DNA of 64,000 nt. Origin: Diadema setosum. Lineage: Eukaryota; Echinodermata; Echinoidea; Diadematoida; Diadematidae. The notes under the pieces are model-generated. The model saw nothing but the letters and a program-made list of their open reading frames with translations. It did not search any database and had not been told where the DNA came from. The position numbers were made by a program, and so were the translations under genes. Shown one piece after another: positions 1-12,065 of this stretch (position 1 is its first letter; each line of letters begins with the position of its first letter). The DNA lies in contig CM067065.1 of NCBI GenBank assembly GCA_033980235.1, positions 27,268,155-27,332,154 of the forward strand, given 5' to 3'.

Positions 1-43
1 ACCTCTTGGTCTGGTCCTTGGCTAACAGGTCTCGGATCTCCTC
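1..43 (-). CDS. kif3b: kif3b exon 5, partial at window edge
   Basis: The reading frame continues from exon 4 as EEIRDLLAKDQTKR plus one base, and is then cut by the start of the window. The acceptor is CTCACAG at 50-44. EEIRDLL is the invariant kinesin segment after the alpha-2/beta-5 region. The rest of the motor domain (switch I, switch II), the coiled-coil stalk and the tail are not in the window. The intron to exon 4 is 5.7 kb and is mostly occupied by one transposable element. Confidence 0.93.
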
Positions 44-119
44 CTGTGAGCGTATCAAAGATTTGTGTTATCTTTTTAAATGACTGATTTCATTTTGATA
101 AATGTAAACAAATGGAAAC

Positions 120-303
120 TGATTGCAACTGATGGACAAATTGCTCTACATCGACATAAATAAGCACTGAATTAATCAGTATTTTAGTAGTAGCCATGAT
201 AAAAAAATCATGGGCATATGTACTTGAGCACGATTTGAACCTACGACCTCCTGATCTCCGGACAGGCATCATCTCCACTAGACCACCAAGCTTCCACCCG
301 AAA
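120..303 (-). repeat. tRNA-derived SINE in kif3b intron 4
   Basis: On the minus strand a pol III box A (TGGTCTAGTGG, 275-285) is followed by a box B (GGTTCAAATCG, 231-241) at tRNA spacing. A 4-bp anticodon-like stem (CCTG/CAGG) lies between them. The acceptor arms do not pair, so this is a tRNA-like SINE head and not a tRNA gene. An AT-rich body runs on toward 120; the 3' end is not defined. Confidence 0.6.
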
Positions 304-766
304 GCAAGTGTTGGTTCATGAATTTCATGGATTTGAATAAATGGAAACTGACCAGAAAGACATGTATGTGATCAGATTGAGCAGAGAGGGTAAGAGAAGA
401 ATTATGAATTAAAGTGTAATGTCTGGATGCGCTCTTCCATTGATAAAGGTTGTTTGCTTGATTGATTATTCTCATTCTCTGTCTTAAATCCATGGAAACT
501 GGGGAGAAGAAAACTATGTGTATTTTACGTGGTAAAAAACAAACAAAATGAAAATGAGGAGGGGTAAAATATGAACAGAAATGGCACAAGAAAATGGAAA
601 AGAAGAACAAGAAAAAAACAGAATAAAACAGAAAGAAGAAATTTCAGAAAGAAGATGCAAAATAAAAAGAAAAGGGAAAAGAAAGAGGAGAACTAATAAA
701 AAGAAGAGGAAGGTCAATATAAAAAGCAGAAAGCAGAGAAGGGAATGAAAGAGGAAGAACACATAG
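304..766. other. intronic spacer with purine-rich tract
   Basis: No gene is visible. From about 550 to 760 the plus strand is almost entirely A and G (a homopurine-biased tract). The remainder is unremarkable AT-rich intron. Confidence 0.5.
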
Positions 767-2129
767 GGTCAGTTTTACGGTAAAGGGTGTAACTTTCAAT
801 TTTTAGCCTTTTGGCCCACCCTGAACACATAGATTTACCGATCTCAAAGATTTTTTCCCATGTGAGTCACCTTATGAGTAGCCACCTTGGGTAGCATAAT
901 CAGGTCCAGGTATTGATGCGTTTTGTTTTGACAGTCACATATGTACCCTAAAAATGACTATTTTGTTGCATTGAAATTTATATAACATTTTTGAAATTTT
1001 AATAATTTTCTACAGCAACTGCAGAGATCTAATTTTTTATGTTAAAAGCATAGTTGTATGGTCAATTGAAATGACCAAATTAGTTTGGTTTGTATCTGGC
1101 CCTTTATTTTAGAATACTATGACTTCAAATTTGAGGTTTCGGAGGCTTCATTTTCCGTTAACAATTGTTTACAAACTTTGATGGACAGTAATGATCAGTG
1201 GATGTGTTTTGGTTACTTTCTTTTATGCTGAAAATAGTAAGGTACAGCTAAACTTTAGACTAACATCAAAGTTTACTTGATTTTAGGGCTATCTGAAATT
1301 TTGTGATAATTTTATTCCATCAAGTGAAATTTCCGTTAGCAGTTTTGAAGCCTCCGAAACAAAGTGTTTAGTCAAATAATATGAATATAGATAAGAGAAG
1401 CGACCTAATCTATATGTCAAAATGTAGGATATGGGGCCCTAACCTAATAGGCCAAAAATAGTTAAGATCCGCCAAACTCTCTGAAAATAGGAGACAATAC
1501 AAATTTTCCGTTAACACGTGAAGCCTCCGAGACGCATGAAGCCTCCGAAACAGCAAAAACATCTAATTTGACATTTCTGATAAATTCTTTGAGTGTCTGC
1601 CCCAAATTATGCCATGAAATCATCAACAGACATGGACAGACAACAAAAATAATAAAAACATTATGATACTGCAATAATTTTTGGAGCTAATACACTTTAT
1701 AGAGAAAAAGTGGTTTCGGAGGCTTCAAAGGGATGTTAACACTGCATTTTTGTGATTTTCTCTGGACAAAATCAAATTAGATTTATTGTTCACCCACCCA
1801 ATGATCGCTTATGACATATCTAAAGATATTAAATCACATTCAGTGTTCTGGCTGCTTTGTTTACTCACCAATATAGATTTACTATACGATTTACCTATCT
1901 TTCCTAAACAGTGCAGACGTGTCACACATAACTCACCTTTTCATTCAGCAATCAAATATTAGCAGATGAGGATGTTGCCCCACAAATATGTTTAAACAGT
2001 GTATATCAACTAAAAAAGACACAATTTACCCATCACTTTCTACATAACATACATGATTTTCATAAAAACATAAGGCATACCAGATTAATTTTCCAGATGT
2101 TTCGGAGGCTTCATTTTATGTTAACAGCA

Positions 2130-4680
2130 TGTAAATGGAATGTTTTGATTACAATTTTGTAATTCTAAGTCTATCAAATAACTGTTTGGACTGAATGAGA
2201 CTTAATGATTCCTCAAGCAAGGTGTAGATAGTTGTTTAAATGTATGAAAAGCATTTATTTTGTAGGTTTCCTTTTGAAACAATGGAACAGGCTAGATATT
2301 GTGAGTAATGAAAGTGACTTCCAGCTTGCGTGCATGCCCACATCATGCAACAGTAGTGCAACAAAGCAAGTAGTTGTGGATACATCAATGTTTATAAGTT
2401 GGATAACTCATTTTTACCCTTGAGAGAAGTTGAAGTGTTGTGACCATATTTGTATCACTCTTTTGACTGGTTAGACTTTGATAATGAAGACCAAACAATT
2501 ACTTGATTATTTAGTGTTAAATACACTTTTTTTCAAAGAACTGAACACTATTCCTGTCCTGAAGATTCAAGGACTTTAATAGATGGTTATTCAAGAGGGA
2601 AGCATACACTTAACTAAGAAATATATTACTTTTGAATTTAAGGTTGTATCTTTTATGCATGATCCAGAGCAAATGGTGGAAAATACTTTTTGGATTTTTA
2701 CACTTTCGACTCACTATCATCTGAGTGTAATAGTTTCGAAACACAATCTTTTACATGTCCATTTATAACCCATTGACAAATCCATTCCATTGTTACTCAC
2801 ATGGCATTTGTTTTTGCCATACTAAAATCTTGACTTTTTCAGCTTTCCATTTCTTAACAAGTTCTTTGGCTTTCATTTCCTTTAATTCCAATACTTATTT
2901 GGAGGAAAATAATTAATCAATAAATTTGTGATTGGATTTGAAAATAGCTAACATCTTTCAGATTATCATTTCTGTGGTGTGACTTGGATCACAGGGTACT
3001 GTTATGGAATTTTGACATTTGATTACTTCATTCAGACAGGTTTTCATATCAATCTGTATGTCAGATCTGAGGCATGCAAGGTGCAACACAATCTTGATAC
3101 TATACCCTATACCCTATTTTCCATACTTTATCATGCTGGCAGTGACCACTTGACTATTTTTGATTAAACAAAATGTAACTTGTGTTACGAAACATCTCAT
3201 CGCATACATGTGTGAGACTCTATGACATGTTTGCGATGTAGTTCTCAGTGCAGTAAATGGACAGTAATGGTTGGGATAGGATTGTTTATAAATGACATAT
3301 AGACCTCTACTTATAAATAGCCTGTTGCCATGGGGTACATGTAGTTTACATGGGTGGGTGACTGGAGAAGTTATGTTCATGAAGAACAATATTGAAATGA
3401 TTGAAATCTTTATAATCTGTTTAGTCCTGGCTTTTCTGGAAAAAGTTACAAGCCCCTAACTATTTTGAAAAACTGTAGTCTGTGGGTTTATATACTATTT
3501 AAAACAAACTTGTGGGTTTCTAAAAAACTTAGATATTTAAACACATTTGCTGCTTTTTAATTTTTTTGCTATAAAGGTTGTCATTTTTAGAAACAGTAAA
3601 AGTTCTGTTAGCAATTTCTCAATGCGTACCTTCAAAAACAGGCCTCCTAGCTGTCACAGGAGTCACACAAACTGGAATTTTATAAAATAACTATTAAAAA
3701 AAAGCCTTTGAAGAATTCAAAAAAAAGACAAATAAAATGATATGAAACAGGGGTGACTTGTATACCACAGAAAAAGAAAGTAAAATTCTAACTATCATAT
3801 TATAGGGAACTATACATTTGGTCAACATTTTTTTTTTAATTCAAATTCGTACACAGTCATGGATAGGGTATGTACATTAATCTTTTCAACAGGCGATTCA
3901 AAAAGATGACTGGGATCTTGACCATTTCAATTTCTATTGAGCTCCATGATAACATCACCAATATATTGATTATTCCAACTCCATTTTGATGATGACAGTT
4001 TGATGATGACCGTTACATGGAATGGCTGATCGGTGTTTAAGATTGTTGTTCTATGACCATGATCACTGCATTTGATAGCTATAGTAGGGGATATCAGGCA
4101 TGGTCATATGCAAAAGAATGTTTATAAACTTTTTTCCCCTTTCTATATTTTACAATGCTATGTTCTAATCATGGAGCTATATGTAGCTCCATGTTCTAAT
4201 CTAACTGTCATGCCATCACATAGTCTATTTTCTATCCCTTTCTCATCAACAGTTGAAATTGATTTCACATGTACATATGTATATAAAACAATTATGATGG
4301 GTGGTTTATGTCAATATACATCCCACAAACTGCACTTATAAAGCAAGCAAACATAATCTTTGCATTAAGTCTATAGCTACAGTTCTAACTCATTGAAAGT
4401 AATTCTTACTGCATTATGATGAAAAGTTTGACAAATGCATACAGCTGTTCATGTGTGTAGCCTAATCATGTTCTGCATTGCCAAAGTCATGGATATGCAA
4501 ATACAGTGTATGTATACAACTGAGCATAAAGATTTAAAATGTTTTTCTTTGTCTCTTAACATATATGTTGGAAAGTCTTTTTTCTGCATACAAATAAATA
4601 CTATTTTACATGTTACAACATTGTTAGTTATTTGGAAACAATCAGCTGCATTAATGTACTTCATATCACCTTAAAATGGA
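2130..4680. other. AT-rich interior of the 4.9-kb element
   Basis: I see no coding sequence, RNA gene or internal repeat family here. Short reading frames (up to 91 codons) lack domain-like composition. Confidence 0.5.
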
Positions 4681-4745
4681 CCATTTTTGCATGTTAACAG
4701 TCATGATGAAGCCTCCGAAACATGCGTTGCTGCTAACTTTAAGCC

Positions 4746-4747
<2 letters not shown>

Positions 4748-4787
<40 letters not shown>
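4748..4787 (+). repeat. uninterrupted poly-A run of 40
   Basis: Forty consecutive A residues lie between copies of the composite motif inside the 4.9-kb element. It could be a replication-slippage tract or the tail of a small retro-insertion. No source sequence is recognisable upstream. Confidence 0.85.
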
Positions 4788-4789
<2 letters not shown>

Positions 4790-5776
4790 TTCCTAATCAG
4801 TGTACTTTTATTGCTACTGTTGCAGTTTCCTTTAGAATCATATTGCCTCATGTAATGTCATAAATTCGAATTGAGCATTGCTCAAAGTGTACACGGTTTG
4901 TTATTCACTTTTGTGGAAGCCAATTTCCTTATAATAATAAGTACATTTTGTATGAAGGGTAAACATTATGCACTGCCATAAAATATACATCTGTATACTG
5001 TTATTCACATTTTATTGATGCCTTGTTCTTATTCTAGCATGTAGTGATAGTTGCTTACTGTAGTTTTATTATTTTAAGTGAATACAGGACTAGAACTTTA
5101 TGTTAGCAGTTTTGAAGCCTCCGAAACACACTAGTTTGTTAACTGAAGCCTCCGAAACTCACAAGTCTGAAAATTTCAACTTTGTCAAAAATAATCAAAT
5201 TTCTTTGGGATTTGGGTTGATAAATGTTTGTTACCAAGAGATTATTTAGGGCTATGTTTAGAGTGGCTCTTGCTTCTAGAACATTCTTTTAACTTAAAAA
5301 TAGTTTGTCAGGTACCATTTTTACCTTGAAATTTGAAGTTCACATCCAAATAATTGCAAGAGCGAATATCTGTTGGGGGAAAAGTGTTTTGATATTTCAA
5401 ATATATGTTCACAGCAAATGAAAAGTTGCATTACCTCCACCATTTATCTTCATTTGGTTGCTATGGGTGACCAAAACATTCTTGTTATTTTTACCTAAAT
5501 TTATCTAAAATTCCATAATAGTAACTTCATTTTTCATATTTAGCCTAAGAATTAAGCTCTGGAATGACAAAATATTGAAAATATAGACATTCCTATATAA
5601 AATAAAAGCAAAGATAAAAATGGAAACACAACTTTAATTTTTGACCCTTGCCACATCAAAGTTACACCCTTTACTGTAAAACTGACCATAGGAGACAAAA
5701 CAAGTGAGGAAGTAAAGACAAGAACAGAAAAGTAAAAAGGAGAAAACCCAGGAACAGAAGCAAATAATTTACTTAC

Positions 5777-5901
5777 CTGATAGATTTCTAGGTACGAGGC
5801 ACGGACCAGGTACTGTTGGTTCTGCGTGCGTGATATATGGGTGAAGATGTGTTCGAAGGAATTTGGTATGACCCCACGCAGCTCTGGGTTTGAACGCACC
5901 C
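5777..5901 (-). CDS. kif3b: kif3b exon 4, motor domain
   Basis: This exon is also 125 nt and encodes [19 protein letters not shown], then [20 protein letters not shown] and a final Q. RGVIPNSF and YLEIYQ are strongly conserved in kinesin-II heads; they form helix alpha-2a and the strand that follows it. The acceptor is TTAATACAG just above 5901, and the donor is GTAAGT right after the CAG codon at 5777 (phase 0). The next exon supplies EEIRDLL, so the joined text reads YLEIYQEEIRDLL as in KIF3B. The intron to exon 3 is 824 bp. Confidence 0.97.
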
Positions 5902-6242
5902 CTGTATTAAAAGGAATGGGAAAAGGCTGTTTTCACTACAAAGAGATACATCATTGGTTTTACTTTTCTTGTTATCCACAACAGAACTGTTAATAAATTT
6001 CAATAAGAAATCTTTCAGAGAAAAGAAAATATTTCAGGACATCGAAAACAAAACATGTGCACAGCTGTCCATTTCATGGAAGTTCAAATCTAGACTAGGC
6101 ATTAAAACTTTGCAGTCTCATATATTATGCCTATGAGGGTATGGGCATTTAGTATAGCATACTGACATCAACCCTACTTGTGCAAAACAACACTTTACTC
6201 TTTGACAATTAAAAATAAGATCAAAAATACTTTTATAACAAC

Positions 6243-6244
<2 letters not shown>

Positions 6245-6295
<51 letters not shown>
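6245..6295. repeat. (AC)n microsatellite in kif3b intron 3
   Basis: About 25 perfect AC units. A second AC run follows a poly-A stretch at about 6486-6524. Confidence 0.95.
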
Positions 6296-6297
<2 letters not shown>

Positions 6298-6610
6298 TCT
6301 TCCAGAGAAAAAAGAACACTGAAAGGCTGCTATTATTAATTACTGATACAGAATGTATTGAACAAATGCAATATTCTTTTTTTTTTTTTTTTGAGGGTGT
6401 GGGTGGGCTACCATGCCTCATTCTTGTCATTATTATAGAGATTTATCTCTATCAAAACATTAAAATAAATTCAAAACAATCAAGCAAAAAAAAAAAAAAA
6501 ACACACACACACACACACACACACAAAAGGATGCTCTCATGGTTAACAAGTGTATCTTTTGTACCTGGCTACTTCAACAGAGTACAGACACTCGTACCAG
6601 GGTAAATTCA

Positions 6611-6701
6611 CCCACTGAGGACGGGCTGATTTTGCTACAACACGCATTTCCCATGTCGACCCCTGCCCAAGTATACTTGGGACTCGTCCTCTATGGTTTA
6701 A
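6611..6701 (-). repeat. short palindromic MITE, GAGGACG family, copy 1
   Basis: A roughly 90-bp repeat with GAGGACG-type ends and an internal AAGTATACTT palindrome. It is the reverse-orientation relative of 12769-12860 and 21465-21573. It sits in kif3b intron 3, close to the exon 3 donor. Confidence 0.7.
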
Positions 6702-6725
6702 GCACTTGAGAATGCTTTATCTCAC

Positions 6726-6850
6726 CTTCCATGGTAAAGGTTTTCCCGGTCCCTGTCTGCCCGTAGGCAAAGATGGTGCCATTGAAGCCCTGGAGAACGG
6801 ATTCCACCAGCGGCCTGAACGTCTCATCGTAAAGGTCTCTCTGCTTGGAG
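6726..6850 (-). CDS. kif3b: kif3b exon 3, P-loop exon of kinesin motor
   Basis: This 125-nt exon encodes the segment that begins [14 protein letters not shown] and continues to [16 protein letters not shown]. The GQTGTGKT sequence (residues about 95-102 of the joined protein) is the Walker A/P-loop that binds the ATP phosphates. The acceptor is TTCTCTTCCAG above 6850 and the donor GTGAG lies below 6726. The exon starts with the third base of the Asn codon and ends with the first base of a Gly codon. It is separated from exon 2 by a 17.7-kb intron. A decayed copy of 30 nt of this exon lies 254 bp to the right, at 7068-7097. Confidence 0.97.
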
Positions 6851-7067
6851 CTGGAAGAGAATAAGAAAAGGAGAAGGGGGAATGAGATGGGGGAAGGGGG
6901 TTAATGAAAAGAAAACAATCAAAATCATATGAGAAAAGATCATTAAATGTGTAGAAGAAACATACAAGAGTGTAAAAGACATTATGACAACAGAGCACAT
7001 ACATTGTATTATTATACACTGTTTCAGGGCTCAACACCAACTTGTTTTCCTCTTGTGGTGCATTTGA

Positions 7068-7097
7068 CCTAAATGTCTCATCGCACAGGTCTCTCTG
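7068..7097 (-). pseudogene. decayed partial copy of kif3b exon 3
   Basis: Thirty nucleotides match exon 3 (6814-6843) at 26 positions. Read in the exon frame, the copy gives QRDLCDETFR against [10 protein letters not shown] in the real exon. Three of the four differences are synonymous and one changes Tyr to Cys. Similarity stops abruptly on both sides, and the flanks lack a matching acceptor and P-loop. It is therefore probably a relic of local duplication rather than a working alternative exon. Confidence 0.6.
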
Positions 7098-8364
7098 TAC
7101 GATGAGTAATGTACATTCGGACCACTAAAATCTTAAAATCTGAAATTTTGGTGGCCGGGAAAAGGAAAGTAGTAGCGAGTAGTACATGTACATTGTACAT
7201 GGAAACATAACAATACATTTTGAATCTTAGTGGCCCCAGGGTCAAAAAGATATATAACTTTTTTGGAAACTTGGCAGGAAAACATTATAAATAGTGGCCC
7301 TGCACCACTAATGTCGAGCCCTCTCTACATACAGTACAGTGCATTAATGTCAGAACACACCTCTTTGTACAATTGAATGACCAAACATAGAAATACACAC
7401 CAGACCACACCTCAGTAGTATACAAATTTGTATTATGAGTACTGTATGTTTGAACATGCCTCCACATCAGAGCATACAGTGAATCTCTGTGATACATTTG
7501 TATACTGAACATTGAATTTCACGCACTTCATATCGAAGTCACCTCAATACCTTTTCACAAATAACACTGGTCAGTGATCTCTGTGATGGAACAAGCTGTC
7601 TACTTGTGTGAACACATTATTTCACCAGAAAAGAGGATCTCATGCCACAAAACTGGTAACACATACTTTAGACTTTTTTTTTTCTAGGGGAATCTATACT
7701 TTGACATACAATGTACAGTATGTAAAGAATGCACATTTGAACCCTTTAAAGAAATAACATGTTTACACACTAACATCTGAGTCTTACTGTCGTAAACCTT
7801 TATAGAGCCTGTAAACAGGCAGCAGGTTTCATTCCGGAGGCGTGAAGTGCTCACTAAGAGCATTTATGGTCGGTGACATTCAAAATGTGCAAAAATTGGC
7901 CTTTCAGTGTAGTCTGTTGAGAGCAATAAAATGAATACCGTACAAGCAAAAATGTCTACTCTTGGGTAATTGTGAATGCACACATTGCATACATGTACCA
8001 GCAAAGGAAAATGTTGCAAGCATCTCAAACATAATGACAGAGAGAGAGAGAGAGAAAAAAAAAGATAACTACTGCTTCTACAAAGTACAGGAGGAAGGCA
8101 AAAGGACAGTCCACTTTCCATGCAATAGATAAAGGACATTATTATACATCATGGGCATATCATACTACAACTGTACATTGTACATTGTAGAAACAGAAAC
8201 CCTAACAGATAAAATGGTAATTTCAATAAATTTGCTCTGAATACATTGTACACAATTATTTGTATTTATATAAAAAAAAAAAAATCCATCTCAATGACTG
8301 GCAAAAAAACAAAAAAACAAACAACAACCAAACCCCCCAAAAATGAAACAAAAACTAGAAAAGC

Positions 8365-8955
8365 ACTCTGAGAGCGCAGACCTCCGCCAAGTACAAGTAG
8401 CTACTTTCCACCGATGATCTTGCTCTTCCCAAAGAGATTTTTCTCCTCTCCACCAATGGGAAAAAGCTCTTTGGGCTCTTTCATACAGATCGGTGATTTC
8501 CACCCATCAAGGTATACATGCTGAAAAATCGCCTGATTTCCCAATAAAGAAGCCATTGTTACATCATAAACCCTCAGCTGCGTGGCGCACCTGGCAATAG
8601 CACAAACTAGTGCACACACTTACAACGTGTACGTAAGTGCGTACTTGAAAACCTCAAAAATGACCAGCTTGAACTCCCAAGTTCATTGACCCTACCTGTC
8701 AAAATATCCAAAATCCTTCATAAATCCCCCCCCCCCCAAGAAAAAAAAAAATTTCTTGGATAACTACCAAAATTTAATTATATGTTGTAATACTTGTGTC
8801 ATTCTCAACCTTTACTGTAAGTTTCATCCAAATCCGTTAACTACTTTTTGAGTTATTTTGCACACAAGCACACAAACAAACATTTCATTACAAACCAACA
8901 AACCAACGGTAACGAAAACATAACCTCCTCCCTTGGTGGCGGTAATAATGTCACC
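8365..8955. repeat. interspersed repeat with CCTCCGCCAAG / CTTGGTGGCGG ends
   Basis: The left end reads GCAGACCTCCGCCAAG and the right end CTTGGTGGCGGTAAT, which are imperfect inverted copies. The interior has the stretch ATCCAAATCCGTTAACTACT followed by a CA/CAAA-rich segment. This layout is common in dispersed repeats of aquatic animals. No protein is encoded. Confidence 0.5.
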
Positions 8956-9299
8956 TGGAGCAAATTGGAGATTGATGAATAAACAAACCTCACACAGAGT
9001 ATTTATAAGATTTTCATTCATCACATTAAAATGACTTCTGGTTGCATTACATTTTATACCAGTAGGCACTCTTTTCAAAATCTGGAATAAATAGTAGGAA
9101 ATATGTACAGTATGGTCAAGAAAATAAAATTTCAGTGCCATTATAAATATTTGCTAGCTAGGATATAAATCTTCATAAAATTACTTAATACTGCATTGAT
9201 GGGGGTGGTGTTTGATATTTCCACATTAACATGACCCAAATGAATCAATTGTAGCCTTGATTTTGTGGCTGAAATAGTGCATCAATGATTTGTTACATT

Positions 9300-9689
9300 T
9301 AAAGGGTGTGTACAGTTCTGGTCGAGGTGAGGATTTAGCTTTTAACGTTTTGCGAGATATTCAGAAACCACTCTATGAGATGTCAAAGAGCATGCAGTTC
9401 TAAGGGGTATCAAAAGTTTATTCAATGAAAATCGGTTTTGAAATGGCCGAGATATCCAAAAACAAGGTGAAACAAAGAGATCCTAATAAAGTTGTGGCAT
9501 GTCGCCTTTTATTATTATCACTTTTTTGGATATCTCAGCCATTTGAAAACCAATTTTCATCAAATAAACGTTGAATCCTTCTGAGAATTACATGCTCTTT
9601 CGTATTTCATAAGAGGCTTTTCATTATCTCACTTAGGAATGTTCAAAACATGAATCCCCACCTCAACCAGTACTGTACAGTCCCTTTAA
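9300..9689. mobile_element. fold-back MITE, about 390 bp
   Basis: The two halves are imperfect inverted copies. The outer ends read TTAAAGGGTGTGTACAGTTC and, reverse-complemented, TTAAAGGGACTGTACAGTAC. Inner landmarks such as GGATATCTC and AAATCGGTTTT recur in inverted form. The TTAA at both edges could be a piggyBac-like target site, but this is not proven. A related fold-back is disrupted at 33720-35222. Confidence 0.7.
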
Positions 9690-10099
9690 GAATTTTGGTG
9701 CACTGAAGGATGGAAAAGACCTGAACAACCCAGTCATGTGACACACTGCCAGGGAAGCTAACTATTGGTACGTTTTGCGATTATTGCACGCTCAGTCCGA
9801 CACCGAGACTGCCCCTACACACTGTAACCATCTAATCCTACAGTGTATAGTAGTAGCAAAGCCCTCAATCTTCCTTGGAAGCCCCTGTCTTGATTGCCGT
9901 GGAGTAATTATGTTTGGGCATTCTTGGATAATGAGATATCCACCGTGGATTTGCCATCTTTGTGAAGACAGTCACACACACACACACTATGGTACACCGC
10001 ATCTAGCACATCATTATACGTAGGCCTAAAAGTTGGCTATGAGCTGTATCAGGCTATGTAATTATTGATGCCTGATATGTCAGTAGATTAACAGAGAGG

Positions 10100-10340
10100 T
10101 TCATTTTTTATGTTACATCATTGTCATCATCATTATCATCATCATAATCATTATCATTATCATCTTCATCACTAGATCATTATTACCTTAACCAAATTAT
10201 TCTATTATTACTAGAAGTTATAGCATTTATTACCATTATTCTCATCTTTATTATTGAGCATCATTTTCATCACAATAATGCTGATCATCATGATCATCAT
10301 GATTATAATTCCATCATGAGAATTTCTATTATCATTTGTA
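10100..10340. repeat. trinucleotide-rich (ATC/ATT) tract
   Basis: An extended, imperfect run of ATC, ATT and CATC units with no other content. Confidence 0.8.
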
Positions 10341-11859
10341 ATGTCACAATTTTGGCAAAATGAAGCAGTTTGATGAAAAAAAGAAGAAGAAAACAAGCTA
10401 ATCAAAATCAAGTTTCCTCTAGATCACAACCAGTAGCAGCAAAACCAACCTATAGATGGAGATCAAAACTATTCTGGTGCCCAAGAATAAAACAAACAAA
10501 AACAAAGCAAAACCTGTTTTGATGCTAAATTCATAGATTAATGCAACATAACACATTGTACATGACATTATGGTTGAAAATATTCATTAACAGTATAAAC
10601 TACTTTTATACTGTTAACATACAATGTACAGAAGGCAATACATTCCTCAAAAAAAAAATATAATCTTCCATTCATAAAAATATGTTCTCTTTATTTCAAT
10701 GATGAACAAAAAAAAATTATACATTACAAAAACATGCTAGTTGCCAATTATGAGTGAGGCAGAACAGTCAATACAGTGTTAACATTGCACAATTGTATTA
10801 CTGTGAACTTGCTGCTGTCCATTAAGTCTCACTCACAGTTGGAAAAAAATAAATAAAATGACCCCTCCCCTTACAAAAAAAAAAAAGAAAACAAGAAAGC
10901 CTGTTCAAATTCATCATCATTTTTATCATTATTCTAAGAGCATTCCAGCTGGCTTGCGCCACTCAATATGCAGCATCCTCAATCTCATATTTGCAGAATT
11001 AGCATGCCTAATGAGTGTGATCAAGGGCCATTTTGTTCAACGGACATAATTTCAAATGCATCCAACTTTACAGCAAATTGGACATCAGTACCTTTTACGG
11101 CAATCATGCAATCCTGGTGTAATCCTCTGATGGTCAGAATATCAGTGCTGTTATTGGTAGTGTACAATGTGGTATTCACACTAACAGCCACCACAGTGGT
11201 TTTATTTTGCCCTGTATTTTGAGTGCAAATACACCATAAAGTACACATGTACATTGTACACTGCAAAATTATACATTGCAAAATACATTGTACTGTGGTA
11301 TCATGGGCTGTCATTCAAACTTCACACAAAAAAAGCATGCTAGATTTGAGTGTGAATCATTGTCATAAAATACCAGCCATCTTTAATACAGCAGTGTATT
11401 TATCAGTAAGTGACCTGACCCATTTTGCGTATCTGTAGATCTTTTCTCAATGGAGAAAAATGTGCACAAATATTATGTGCAATGCTCAAGTCAAAACCAC
11501 CGAAAATACCTTGTTTTGTGAATAAGAACAGAACCAAGTACACATACATGTAAATGACATTTATCAGTGACTGTATGTTTTGGCGTTGTACGGTTGTATT
11601 TCACAAACGAAAACGGTACCAACAAGTTACCACTCCGTCTAATACCACGACAATAATTTTGATGTTGATGTGCATTGCATCAATTAGGTTGTTGATGGTG
11701 ATGACAAACATATAGATCAAGAAATGTCACCACCCTCCCCCCACTCCCCACTCGGCTCTGCTGGTCATTTATGAATGACCGTGTCATACTGTAATGCTGC
11801 ATCTCAACCTACCAAGGCATCATCATTCTCCTGCTCTCTGCCCCCCTCCCCTCCCCCCA

Positions 11860-12065
11860 CCATCCCGCCACCATGAGTTTTACCTCCCTTTGCCCAACCG
11901 ACCTACATGTCGAGCAGTTAATTCACCGCACAGAGGAGCGGAGAGTGATAGAGAGTTGGCCTAATGGGCTATGTGTGGGTGACTCAGAGCTGAGCCTCGC
12001 AATCAGCCGTGGCCGTATCGCGGGGTAAATTACGCACGGGATGACGCGGAGGGCGAGAGATGGGG
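11860..12065. promoter_or_regulatory. GC-rich, CpG-containing patch in kif3b intron 2
   Basis: The patch has more GC and CpG than the surrounding intron, and dense non-repetitive sequence such as GTAAATTACGCACGGG and CCGTGGCCGTATCGCGGGG. It shows no reading frame with a recognisable product. It may be a conserved regulatory element or an unannotated exon. This is a composition-based suggestion only. Confidence 0.25.

Larger units (their letters stand above)
1136..5157. repeat. nine dispersed copies of GAAGCCTCCGAAAC paired with GTTARC
   Basis: The 14-mer GAAGCCTCCGAAAC, or a one-base variant, occurs near 1136, 1347, 1519, 1538, 1713, 2099, 4708, 5114 and 5144. Copies at 1136, 1713 and 2099 are on the minus strand. 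In nearly every case a GTTAAC or GTTAGC lies a few bases to about 12 bases 5' of the 14-mer in the motif's own orientation. Six copies cluster near the left end of the 767-5687 element and three near the right. This layout resembles subterminal transposase-binding repeats, but the function is inferred. Confidence 0.8.
767..5687. mobile_element. 4.9-kb non-autonomous TIR element filling kif3b intron 4
   Basis: The two ends are inverted copies of each other: 767 onward begins GGTCAGTTTTACGGTAAAGG, and the reverse complement of the right end begins GGTCAGTTTTACAGTAAAGG. The similarity continues through GTGTAACTTT, giving about 30 bp. ATAG sits directly outside both ends (763-766 and 5688-5691) and is a likely target duplication. 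Inside, no reading frame exceeds about 91 codons and none resembles a transposase, so the element looks non-autonomous. It carries the composite motif array annotated separately. I do not recognise the superfamily. Confidence 0.7.

Noticed and set aside
222..292. A tRNA gene on the minus strand.
   Set aside because: Box A and box B are present, but the acceptor stem does not pair and the anticodon loop lacks the usual T at position 33. It fits a SINE head.
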